From: Lathyrus oleraceus
Lineage: Eukaryota > Streptophyta > Magnoliopsida > Fabales > Fabaceae
NCBI RefSeq assembly: GCF_024323335.1
Contig: NC_066585.1
Span: 342,179,346-342,243,345 of the forward strand
Length of the DNA: 64,000 bases
Reading direction: 5' to 3'
The notes under the pieces are model-generated. The model had not been told where the DNA came from, made no database searches, and saw only the letters and a program-made list of their open reading frames with translations. Position numbers and translations under genes: made by a program. The first letter of the stretch is position 1. Every line of letters starts with the position of its first letter. Of this stretch, positions 37,837 to 48,876 are shown one piece after another.

Positions 37837-38606
37837 CTTACTTTAAGTGCTTGGAAATGGATGATCTGGAATGATTGAATGCAAAAAAATGATTTTAATG
37901 AGGATGATGATATGAAATTTGTTTTTGAGGTTTTTCTTTTTTTAGGATAGGTAAGGGTAATATGTAAGTATAACCTAGTTTAGGGAGTCTTCTTATGATA
38001 GGCTAGCTCTACGTTTAGACTGCCCAATCCCCTCACTTATTAAGATCTAAAGTTTAAGATAGTAGCCCTAAAGTCATGGACTATGCCCTTATTTTACAAT
38101 GATAGGAGCAAGCCTTCCTACGATAATCCTTTGGGATTAGTCTCATCCAAGCAGGACCCAAGTGACAACCCTTGAGGGTTGATAACATAAGCTTACTACA
38201 AGTCGAATATGTTATAGATAATGGTTCTCAGAGTCATGGACTACATCTAAATCATCAACATATTAGGGGATAGCCCTACTATGAAGATATCTTTGGGGGA
38301 TCTATTCTGTGCGTAGCTTCCATGTATCTTTGAGATGTGATATCTCACATAAAACATTTCAGTTCTACATCTTAACTTAGGGTTTTTCTCAAGCCTGGAT
38401 TTTAACTTCACACATACAAATTCCAACCAAATGATATGTAGAATAATAATAAAATAAAGTGTAAAATAAAATAAAAAGCATAAGAATAAAAAGGAAAACC
38501 AAATAAATAACTAAAAAACTGGAAATAAATAAAAAAAAGCAAACAAAGAAACACACAAAATCCTAAAACTAGAGGTTAAGAGGGACTCTCTTTAAGGAAG
38601 TAGAAT
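37837..38606 (-). other. Untranslated leader of element B
   Basis: About 770 bp between primer site and ORF1, including an A-rich stretch (38430-38560) and GAGTCATGGACTA motifs shared with the leader of element D. No coding homology. Confidence 0.6.
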
Positions 38607-38624
38607 TCCCCAGCAGAGTCGCCA
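38607..38624 (-). other. Primer-binding site (element B)
   Basis: The minus strand reads TGGCGACTCTGCTGGGGA, the arginine-tRNA-type primer site of Ogre elements, 2 bp from the LTR end. Confidence 0.85.
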
Positions 38625-38626
38625 GG

Positions 38627-38844
38627 TGTCGTGGCTGAAAAACTACAGAGTCGCCACCATATTTTATTTGTTCCAAAGTAATAGGGAAATAATGATAAAA
38701 CCTATAAGTTAAGGGGTTGGATTAAAGTTCGAGAGTCATTTAAGGAAGGGGAAGGTGTTAGGCACCCCTCACCTCCATTGTACTCAATATGATCCTCCTC
38801 TAATTCTAGAGTTAGTGTGTGTTTCTAAGGAAAGTTTTCATATG
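38627..38844 (-). repeat. 5' LTR remnant of element B (218 bp)
   Basis: The plus strand starts TGTCGTGGCTGAAAA next to the primer site. It contains a second GTGGCGACTCTG (minus, 38646-38657) and the conserved GGAAGGTGTTAGGCACCCC block, and stops at 38844 where the LTR of element C begins. Confidence 0.75.
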
Positions 38845-40355
38845 TGTAAGACCCCAATTTTGACCCTAAGATCCGTCATGCTATCTCATCATATGCATTA
38901 GCTTTGAGGATCACATCTTGGCATCCTCCTTACGCCTCATTCATTGGGTTTGCATTGGGAGAGATCACCAAGCAGATTTGATTGTATAATACCTTTTTTT
39001 CCATTATTTACTAACCAAAATTCAAAAAATATGTCAATGTATATTTGTTTCTTTTGTAGGTAGTGTGTGTGTTCACCCATGCTCCATCAAGCTCATATCT
39101 CGGGTTTGAGACCCTCAATTCAAGGAGACTAATCAAGAGATGGTTCACAATGAATCTAGACATCATATATGGATCCCCATGATCTTCATATAACATTTTG
39201 ATCAAGAATTCATTAAGAGTTTAAAGCTTGTTTGTCTTGGAAGCCCTAATTCATCTGGGTATCTTGTGTGACTTCCTCAACAAGTTTCTTCAACATTTGA
39301 TCAAATATTTCAAGGGATACTTCATATTAAATCATAATATACATATGTGATCCTCCATAAGTCCAAGAGATCAAGATAATTTCAAGTTTACAAGATGATT
39401 CATGGTGGTTGACCAGAGAAAGTCAACTGGTCAAACCTGGGGTTCACTAGACCCTATCTCCTACAATTTGTGTCATATGAAAATTATTCCAAGAGAAAAG
39501 TTACTACTTATGACATTCCAAATAACTTTAATGTTTAAGTCAAGAGCTATTTTTGCTTGTAAAGTCATTTTGTATGGTGAAAGATTATAGGTCATTTTGT
39601 CTGAATCCTAGTTAGGAGGTCAACTTCCAAGGACCATAACTTACTCACTTTTATGAGAAGAAATCCATTAAAGTTTCATGATCAAATTCAAGATGTTCTC
39701 TCAACCTTTGATTCTTGGAAGAAATTCAAATTCAACTTGCAGAGGCATGTTCCAAGAGGAAACATTATAGGTCATTTTGGGCCACTACCATTGAACAAGT
39801 GATTTTCCTCAACTTCTAAAATACACAACTCCTTCATGACAAATCCAAATGAGGTCAAATTTGTGACTAAATTGAAGATGTTTGAAATAGATATAACTTT
39901 TATGAAGGAACTGTTTCCATTTGAAGCCCATAGCAAAAGTTATTCAAGGTGGAAGAAGTGAACGTTTGACTTGGTACTTAGAATATTTTCAAATATGTTT
40001 GATTTTCGAAACTTCCACCTCAAACTTCATCATGATCCAAGCTTCAAATGGAAAAGTGTTCAACATGAAAGTTGTTCCCCTTGATCTCACCTTTCCAACA
40101 AGTCCAAGATCATCTCATTTGGGCAAGAATTGGAGGACTTGCGCATGGGTTATTTTCAAGGGTTCATTTGGATGAATTTCACATTCACATTTCAATCTCC
40201 ATTGCATGATCACATGACATGATTTCAGCATTGCACACAAGGAATTTTGGACCTGACACATCATTTCACGGGCCTATCACACTCTCATGCAAGCATGCAA
40301 GAGAATTACTATTTTTGGTCAATTTTGGAAGTGTGTGGAAATCAAATGCTTTTCC

Positions 40356-40363
40356 TATAAATA
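40356..40363 (+). promoter_or_regulatory. TATA box of Ogre C LTR
   Basis: TCCTATAAATAAG, at the position equivalent to the TATA box in the other Ogre LTR. Confidence 0.65.
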
Positions 40364-40688
40364 AGACCCTCATGGCTCAGAATTAAGGACCTCTTGCCCA
40401 AGCTTTGAACCTGCAATCCAAACCCTTACCATAATACGATAATCTTGAAGGTTTTTGTTTGAAAATCGAGCTTCAAATCTCCTTCTGTTTTAAGATTGAA
40501 ACTCCAAGAGTCCAAGCCTTTCCTTGATCCAATTCAACTCCTACAAGCTTCTGAAGTCAAGCCAAGGCCAATTGGAAATAAGATCAAGCAAGTTTGAAGC
40601 TCACTCGAAGGTGATTTTCCAAAAATTTTATCTCTTAGATTCTCTATCAATTCTTCACTATTCTTTGTGATTTTTGGTTGGATGAAGT

Positions 40689-40745
40689 CCTACCAATGTA
40701 GGCATAAGGATTGAGTTGCTTTGAGGTCAAATCGAAGCAATTCAG
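40689..40745 (+). ncRNA. Two conserved hairpins in Ogre LTR transcript (copy 2)
   Basis: CCTAC-CAAT-GTAGG (40689-40702) is identical to copy 1. The larger hairpin has arms TTGAGTTGCTTTGA (40711-40724) and TCGAAGCAATTCAG (40732-40745) around the same loop GGTCAAA. All 14 positions still pair, three as G-U wobbles. Confidence 0.6.
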
Positions 40746-43574
40746 TTAATGATCCTCAAAATTCAAATCCCTGTATCTTTTTATATACTTGGAATTGGAA
40801 AAATTAAGGCCAGATTCGTTATTCGGAGCATTTTCTCTTTGAAATAGTGTCCTTGTTTTTCATTTCCCATTGAGATGAAGTTGGATCAGTCCGGAGAAGA
40901 TGACCGGACCCCTAGCTCCGGTGGTGTGTTGGCACACTCCTGGCCATCTGATCATGTTGGAACGTTCTAATCTGGACCATTGCTTCTAATTACCACACGT
41001 ACATTGCATTGACCAAGGTCCACCATGGAACACGTGCGTCTGACCATCAGATCTGCCACCTCAATTGATGAGGGAGATCTGATGGCCCTTGTTTTTTCTA
41101 TTTTTATTTTTATTTCTTATTTTATGTTTAATCCTTTTATTTTGTTTAATTCATAATAATTTCATTTTTAATCCAAAAAATATGGGACTTTCACCAAAAA
41201 TATTTAAATACTTTTCTCTTTCATATTCTAAATAAAAATTATTTTTTGGATTAATTTTGTAATTTTTCATGAATTAAATGTTTTTGTGCATATTTTTAAT
41301 TGTTTAAAAATGCTTATGACTTTTCAAAAATCATGAAATTTTTTGTCCAAGGTCCTTTGACCTTGTTTGACCTAGGATAAATCCCTTGGCCAATTATTTG
41401 GTGTTTTGAAGAGATTTTAGGTTTTGACCAAATTAAAATGTATTTTAATTCATTCTTAAATTGATTTTTAATTGATTAAATGTGTAAAAATTATGTTGAG
41501 CCATTTTTATGGTCTTGTGATGTTTGACTATTTGTTTGGGCCTTGGTCAAGGTTGATTTGACTTTTGTTGGATTAAAACCATTGGATTTGGGGGATTGAT
41601 GAATGTACATTTCATCTCCCAAAATGAATGAATGATTTTAATTTGATAAAATCCTCCCTTGATCAATTTGTGTTCCTATCTTCCCCTCCCTTTTCATATT
41701 CATCCCTATTCTTTCCCATTCCCTAATTTGACCAATGAAATCTCTAATGTCTTAAGGCTAATTGGTTCATCAATGTCCTTGTGTCAGATGAACTAATACA
41801 AGTACGACTGAGATAGGTCCATCCCTCTTGGTCTTTTCTTTTAGTGTGTGGTATGTTTTAGGAGTTTGGTTCATCATACCAAATCTCTAACATGCATTAA
41901 CACCTAAATTATTTTTGCTCGACCTCAGATAGTTGTGACTTCTACATAAGTCCAATTATGATTGCTTAACATATAGCTAAATTTGACCATAATGGCATAA
42001 CATTCTAGTAAGTGAGATTGTAAGTCTCCCATTCTTCATGGTATTGTGTGGAAACTTGACCTTTTTTCCTTTCATGAGAGGTAGTGGCATACTTGTTGAA
42101 TTATCAAAGTTGGAGCCCTTCTCATGGAAGATGTCTTGGTTTAAGGACCCATACTTGTGAATGGATGGTTGAGTGTTCTCCAAAGAATGACTTAATCAAT
42201 TAAAAAAACACCACTAACACTTGACTAACCTTTGACTAACTCTTATTAATATTGCTTTACTTTCAAGTCATTTACTTTATACAATTTAAATTTTAGTAAT
42301 TTTATCATTCATTGCCGTTTACATTCCATTTAACTTGTTTATGTTTATGTCATTTTTACTTTGCTCATTTGAGCCAAATTTTGTGATTGTATATATTATT
42401 TGTGCACTTTGATTTTGTTTGTGGTCTTAGGACCTTAAAATACTTAATAACAACAAAAACCCTAAAAAATGTTTGGTGGACTGTTGATCTTGATCTAAAC
42501 TGTTGGACTTAGAATTAGGCAACATTCCCTGTGCAAAAGGACTTGGTCAATGCCAACATTTTGAAACCAAGCTATTGTGAACTAAGCCTTCATCTGATGC
42601 AAGCCTTGGACTTTATTTAAATTCATCTGCTACTTTGTCTTGGTGCTAATTGTTATTTTGATCTTGTGTCTGATGCTTTGTTCTGAGTTGATCAAGGAAT
42701 ATTTCATCTGATACATGAGAAGATAAAGAAGACTACTAGCTATGGGGCTTGCTTGCTTGGATGTGGCTATTTTTATTTGATTCATTGATCTTCTTGATGT
42801 CTGGATAGTGCTAATTGCTCCTTGATTTTTGCTTGATTCAAAGTCCAAAGGGAAAGTGGATTTTCTATATGACATTCTTGTCTATTGTATTGCACCCCAT
42901 TGGTCAGATCTTTTCAACTCTTAACTTTTAATTTTATGCTTAGGATAACCTCTTCATCTCCTCCCACTTCTTAAATTTCAAAATCTCTCCCTCTTTTCAA
43001 AAACTTTTTTTACCTATGATTTCAAACTTAGACTTTATTTTAATGATTAGAAACTTTGGCCTTATGCCAAATGAATTTTCAAACCCTTTATTAAATCAAA
43101 TTTGTAAATAAACTTAATTATATTGACTTAAAATTTCAAAAGACAAAAAGAATTAACAACTTCATTCAAATTCTTGGCCCTCTTGTGCCATTTTCATTTA
43201 AATTTCTGTTAAAAACAATTCACCAACTTTGAAATTGTTACCACGAACTACAAGGTTTTGATCCCTCATTTTTATGTTGGTACGTAGGCACAAGTCCAAA
43301 GGTCTTGTCAAACACAAAAAATATAATTAATGAATTCTTTTCTCATCCCCACACTCTATTTTTCTCAAACATCTTTTATACCAAACACATATGCACACAT
43401 AAAAAAGGGCTCCCTAGGAGTACCTTGGACACTTTGGGTGCTAACACCTTCCCTCCGTGTAACCAACCCCCTTACCTGTAATCTTTGACATTTTATTAGT
43501 TTTGATTTGAAAACTTCTTATTTTTGGGTTTTGTTCGTACTTTTCCCTTTTCCTTTGGAAAAAATAAAAGCGCG

Positions 43575-43586
43575 GTGGCGACTCTG
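43575..43586 (+). repeat. Primer-site-like motif inside LTR end
   Basis: GTGGCGACTCTG, identical to the first 12 bases around the true primer site at 43650, exactly 75 bp upstream and inside the LTR. Confidence 0.8.
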
Positions 43587-43650
43587 GTTTTATTGACGTC
43601 AAGCTTATCCATAGCTTGATGGTCATGAATTTACTGCTACAGAAATTAAG

Positions 43651-43668
43651 TGGCGACTCTGTTGGGGA
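43651..43668 (+). other. Primer-binding site (element C)
   Basis: TGGCGACTCTGTTGGGGA, complementary in type to the 3' end of the arginine tRNA used by Ogre, nine bases after the LTR. Confidence 0.9.
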
Positions 43669-44524
43669 GTAGTCCTCAGTGGGTTTAGCCTACTTTTGTA
43701 TGTGTATATATTTGTATATTTGATGTTTGTGTATTTGTTTGTGTGATATAATCTGTCTGTTGTGCTTGGTGATCTCTGATTTGTGAGATAAGTTCTAACC
43801 TGGATTTGAGTGCAATTAAGATATGAGGATGATATAGTCATATTCAACTTGTGTGGAGTAGTCCTTAATAAGTTGGCTTGAGACCCATCTACTAAATGGA
43901 GACCCTTTTGCAGTTGCTAATGTCACACAAGTTATTTGTGGTTAGGCATTACTTTCTCTGATTTGGGGTCCGAGAAGCCGAGGACCGTAGAACATTTAAC
44001 CCAACTTGGCCTATTTAGGACGTAGTGTGGAGGCTGTTCAGGTGTAGACCTGATAACAATTATTACGCGATACTATACTCAAACGAGTTTCTCTTGAGAA
44101 TATTATGGGTTAATGAGTCAGTCATCCTAAACTATAATATCCGATAGATGGGATGAAGACTCTGGGAACTTTGATAAAAGATGATCTACAGGTTTTTATC
44201 CTTAGTACACTCCTTTTGGATGGTTCTTAACCTGACTCCATGCTCGTGACTCACAATAAACCCTTTGATTCTTGGTTGATCCGATCAAGTCTTGTCAATA
44301 TCAATGGAACTTATGTGTTGATAAGGTGAAAACCATAATCCACCAAAATGGATGATTGATCTTGATGATGACTTGATCCATCCCTTGACCTTTGTTTGTG
44401 TTTGCCTTGTGTGTGATCCCTTGTGTGTGATTGCTGCATTCATGCATACATGCACATCATAACATTCATCACAGAAAAATAAATTTCAAGGAACTGAGGT
44501 TATGCTTGCAAATATTTTCAGACC
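43669..44524 (+). other. Untranslated leader of element C
   Basis: About 860 bp between primer site and ORF1 with short open frames only. Contains TGTGTGAT-rich stretches near its end. Confidence 0.7.
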
Positions 44525-46003
44525 ATGGATTATGGATGAAGGAACACTAAGAAGTACAATTTTAGATGTCCTGATTTGAAAGAGATAAGGAAGTTGTCAT
44601 CCTTTGTATTAGATCCCTTGGACTTCAATCAACGTCATGGGAAGCTCTTGTCTATGTTATTTGCTGATGTGGTTGAAAGACTTCTGAGTTTTTTGGTTCA
44701 TTTCTATGATCCTCTCTATCGTTGCTTCACTTTTCCTAATTATCAGCTTGTACCCATGTTAGAGGAGTATGCCCATCTCTTGGGAATACCCGTATCTAAC
44801 AAAGTACCTTTTAGTGGATTGGAAGACATTCCCAGATCTTATATCATAACCGAGGCTCTTCATCTAAAGAAATCTAAGATTGATGCTCATTTGGTGAAGA
44901 AAGGAGGTATTTTTGAGTTGACTTCTGAGTTCCTCATTGGTAAAGCTACTGTCTTTGCTCAAGCTGGTAGTATGGATGCTTTTGAAGCCATCTTTGTATT
45001 GCTTATCTATGGTCCAGATTTGTTCCCTAACATTGACGATTTTGTTGATGTTAACACCATTAGAATTGTATTAATTAGGAATCTTGTTCCTACTCTGTTG
45101 GGTTACATGTATTTCTCTTTGCACTTGAGGAGTTCTAAAGGTGGTGAGACTATTGTGTGTTGTGTTCCCCTTCTATACAAGTGGTTTATTTCGCACTTGC
45201 CTCAAACGCCTGCTTTTATGGAGAACAAGCAATGTCTATGGTGGTCTCAGAGACTTATGTCTCTCACTAATGATGATATTGTTTGGTATGATTCTGCATT
45301 GAGTAGCTTGGATATTACTGATAGTTGTGGTGAATTCTCTAATGTGCCTCTCATTGGTACACAAGGAGAAATCAACTACAACCCTACTTTGGCTCGTCGT
45401 CAACTTGAGTTCCCCTTGAGAGATAAACCTAATAACACTCAGTTAGAAGGTCTTTTCTATCAAGAGGGTAAAGATCTCCAACATTTGAAGCAGAGGATGA
45501 TACATGCTTGGCATAATGTGCATAGGAAGGGAAAATTCGAGCTTGGTCCGTGCAACTGTGTAGCTATGGAAGCCTACACTATTTGGGTGAAGAAGAGAGC
45601 TTTGGAGCTAAAGATACCGTATGCTTGTGAAAGACCTATGTCTTTGGTTGTGGCTGAGCCATTAACTCTCCCTAACCAAGATATAGAGGAGTTGGAATAT
45701 GCACTCACCAAGATGAAGAAAGAAAGAGATATGTGGGAAGAGCGGTTCCATGCTTTGAGCCGAAAGCATGAAGAGTTGCAGCTTGAGTCGAAAGACAAGG
45801 ATGCACTTATTGAGGTTCTTGAGGATCGAGCAGTGAAGAGACAGAGAGAGCCAGAGGGTTTATCTTCCTCTAGTAGGCCCCAACCTTCCGGTGCTTGGAA
45901 GAAGATTGTTGATCAGCTAGTTCTTGAGAAGGCTCAGATGAAGACATCCTTTGAGTTCGAGATTCGACGCATCCGAGGGAAGTATGCACCCACAACTAGA
46001 TAA
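44525..46003 (+). pseudogene. Ogre ORF1, nearly intact (element C)
   Basis: An ATG at 44525 is followed in frame by a TGA at 44537-44539. The frame is then open for about 488 codons to the TAG-TAA region at 46003. Landmarks: YNFRCPDLKEIRKLSSF, YDPLYRCFTFPNYQLVPMLEEYAHLLG, VFAQAGSMDAFEAIFVLLIYG, LFPNIDDFVD, CCVPLLYKWFISHLP, WWSQRLMSL, IVWY, CGEFSNVPLIGTQGEINYNP, WHNVHRKGKFELGP and YTIWVKKRA. The C-terminal 110 residues form a coiled coil (LEYALTKMKKERDMWEERF) with a basic tail. The N-terminal part resembles the plant mobile domain (inference). The role of ORF1 in Ogre is unknown. A single early nonsense codon is the only break I see, unlike the gag that follows. Confidence 0.85.
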
Positions 46004-46345
46004 TCTGATACAGTTACTAAGGGATCCTTAGGATGATTAGTTTCCTTTTCTCTTGTATTTGTACTTTGGTTTCTGAAATTTTACTCAGTGTAATCCTTCC
46101 AAATTTTTATGAATAAAAAGAGATTTTGATGGTCAATCAAATTGTTACCATTATTATTATTTAAATATATATTTGCAAATAGAACTACATATGTTCCTTG
46201 AAATTGAAAACAATAAAAAACATTACATTCCATGCATCATTTGCATAACAAGTTTTCTTCCGCCAGATGTCTTATCGAATATTCTTCTGTGCTTTAGCCA
46301 AGCTGACTCACCTATACAACATTCACGCTAATCAACCAAGGATAA
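46004..46345 (+). other. ORF1-gag spacer (element C)
   Basis: About 340 bp, AT-rich, with an AATAAAAAG motif near 46110. A short frame reading into gag from 46267 has no independent support. Confidence 0.55.
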
Positions 46346-47600
46346 TGGAGCATCTAGAGCAAGATAACATAGAGATGAAGGATGAGATTTCCAAGTTAAC
46401 AACGCTGATGGAATCTGTCATTGCTGAACAGAACCAGTCTTCACCAACTCCTGCAACTCCTCCCTAGAGGACTGTCATTTATGAGGTTGCTACCTCAACC
46501 ATTCCTGTTGCTGCCAGCCAATCCATTCCTTTTATGCCTGATGGATTCCCTTGGGGGATTCCATCCAACTTTATGCCATAAGGGTATGCACCCACCTTTG
46601 TTTCTCTACCGACATCTAGCCCGGTCATGTCAGCGCCACCACCTATTATTCACACTCTGCCTTGTGTTGAGGAGACTATCTACGTATGAGGGTCCAGATG
46701 TGTATGAGAGAATGGATGAGATGAAAGATCAGTTCCTCGAGCTAGGCAAAGATTTGTTTGGGAAGAGTGCTGCTGAGCTCTGCTTAGTCCCCAATGTGAA
46801 AATCCTGATGAAGTTCAAGGTCTCCGACTTTGAAAAGTATAAAGGGAACACTTATCCGCTGAGTCACCTTGTGATGTACGCCATAAAAATGTCTACTCAA
46901 ACTGATAATGATCAGTTGCTGATTCACTATTTCCAAGGCAGTTTAACTGGTGCCGCTTTGAGGTGGTATATGGGTTTATACAGTGTAAGCGTCCGTACTT
47001 TCAACGACATAGGTGAGGCCTTTGTCAAGTAGTACAAGTACAACGTGTATATGGAGCCCAATAGAGACCAGCTGAGGTCTATGTATCAAAAGGATAAAGA
47101 TACGTTCAAAGAGTATGCCCAGAGATGGAGGGAGTTGGCTGCCCAGATAAGTCCACCATTGGAAGAGAAAGAAATGACGAAGATCTTCTTAAAGACGTTG
47201 AATTCATTTTACTACTAACGTATGATTGCAAGTGCCCCCAATTACTTTATCGAAATGGTAATAATGGGGATGAGGATAGAAGAAGGAGTCCATGAAGGAT
47301 GTATGTCTAAAGAAGAAGCATCGTCTAGCAAGAAACATGGTGGGAGTTTCTCCAAGAGGAAGGAAGGAGAGACTAATTCAGTATCTATGGGGAGGCATAG
47401 GATGCCTCATGTCAGAAAGAGTTCTCAACCCCGAAAATATCAACATCAAGTTTCATCAGTAATTCCCGTATTTTCCAATAATTCCAACAATCAATCTGTT
47501 TTGATTCAGCAACAACAATGTCAACAACAACCGTAACAAAGAACCAACTACAACAACAACAATAATAATCAACAAATCTTTGAGAGGAAGAAGGTTTCCT
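46346..47600 (+). pseudogene. Ogre gag (element C)
   Basis: The ATG at 46346 starts MEHLEQDNIEMKDEISKL (helical), followed by a proline-rich stretch, then MDEMKDQFLELGKDLFG, AELCLVPNVKILMKFKV, YPLSHLVMYAIKMSTQTDND, YFQGSLTGAALRWYMGL, DTFKEYAQRWRELAAQ, EKEMTKIFLKTLNSFYY and MRIEEGVHEG, and a Q/N-rich tail. Stops at 46465, 46579, 47030, 47216 and 47534, plus a frameshift near 46685, disable it. In retroelements this is the particle-forming protein. Confidence 0.85.
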
Positions 47601-48873
47601 TTGACCTTATTCCTATGTCATATGAAGAATTATACCCGTCCTTGGTTCTCAAGAACCTCATTCAACCAAGAGATCCTTCAAACCTGAACTTCGCTCTGCT
47701 TTTCACCAGGATTCCCTTGGCCATGACATATAGAACTACTATCCGTTGAAGTATGAAGTGCAAAATCTTGTGAAGAGTGGGATGGTGTCCTTTGAGGACA
47801 GATCACCTAATGTGAAAGGTAATCCTTTACCTGCTCATGGTAATGCTTATGTCAATATGGTAGATGGTTGTCCTGGTGAGTTCAAGGTTTATGATGTTCT
47901 CTATATCAGACAATTTTTGGTGGCAATTCATAAAGATATCTGTTTGGTTAGTGAATGTGAGCATGACCATGATGGTTGTGTGATTTGCAGTGTGAACCCT
48001 CGTGGATGTGTTATTGTCAAGAGGGATATTCAAAAGTTGATGGATGAATGACTTATTCAGATTTACCAGTCAAGAGATATGGGAAATGTAAATGTGATTG
48101 TGCCAGTATTCAAGACCCCTGAGCGGGTAGTTATCCAGTTTGATAGTAACAACAACAATAATATGAACAGATCGATATCGCAGTTGGTTATACGGTTAGC
48201 GGGCCCTATTCCGTATGCATCCGATAAAGTTGTGCCTTATCAATACAACACCACAATGATTGAAAATGGTCAAGAGGTTCCTCTACTAGTTGCAGACTCT
48301 ATGGTAAATATTGTTGATATTGAAAAGGGGACCCATAGTGATCGTGTGTTCGGTCCGGTTTTCACGAGAGAAGTAGAAGATGCTGTAGCAAGTAAGAAGG
48401 CAGAGATTCTAGTAGCGAATCTGGTTAGTACTTCAGCGTGTCAGTTTGGTGAATCCAGTAAACTGAAGGCTAACGATCATGATGAAGTGTTAAATTTGAT
48501 CAAAAGAAGCGAGTTCAATGTTGTGGAGTAGCTGCTCCAAACTCCATCAAAGATCCTTGTGTTGTCATTATTAATGAACTCTGAGGCACATATGGAGGCA
48601 TTGCAGAAAGTGCTCGAGCAGGCTTATGTTGAGCATGATGTAACTGTGGATCAGTTTGACCACATAGTTGGCAATGTTACTTCTTGCAATAATCTGAGCT
48701 TTTGTGATGAAGAGCTTCTTGAGGAAGGCCGAAATCACAATTTGGCGCTGCATATTTCAATGAATTATAAGGAGGACGCTTTGTCTAATGTGTTGGTTGA
48801 CACTGGTTCATCTTTGAATGTGGTTCCAAAGTCCACTATGTCAAGACTTTCTTATCTAGGCGCCCCAATATGG
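47601..48873 (+). pseudogene. Ogre gag-protease region and protease (element C)
   Basis: SFDLIPMSYEELYPSLVLKN, then in a new frame from 47746 LKYEVQNLVKSGMVSFEDR, GNPLPAHGNAYVNMVDGCPGE, CEHDHDGCVICSVNPRGC (Cys/His cluster), NVIVPVFKTPERVVIQFDS and LVIRLAGPIPYASD. The protease core is VLVDTGSSLNVVPKSTMSRL at about 48792-48850, with the catalytic Asp present. Stops at 48049 and 48529 are the only breaks after 47746. The protease is cut about 20 residues after the active site. Confidence 0.85.
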
Positions 48874-48876
48874 TAC

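Larger units (their letters stand above)
32331..38844 (-). mobile_element. Ogre-like element B, 5' half
   Basis: On the minus strand from the right: 218-bp LTR remnant, primer site, leader, ORF1, gag, protease and protease-RT linker, lost at about 32331. The LTR is cut at 38844 by the 5' LTR of element C. Confidence 0.8.
38845..43641 (+). repeat. Ogre C 5' LTR (4797 bp)
   Basis: TGTAAGACCCCAATTTTG ... CATGAATTTACTGCTACA, colinear with the LTR at 21203-25798. TATAAATA at 40356. The end carries GGGTGCTAACACCTTCCCTC, an AAATAAAAG-type polyadenylation-like motif and GTGGCGACTCTGG (43575), then nine bases and the primer site. It inserted into the LTR of element B. Confidence 0.9.
38845..48873 (+). 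mobile_element. Ogre element C, 5' half
   Basis: Complete 5' LTR, primer site, leader, ORF1, gag and protease. Homology stops just after the protease active site, at about 48873, where another LTR begins. RT, RNase H, integrase and the 3' LTR are missing. Confidence 0.85.
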
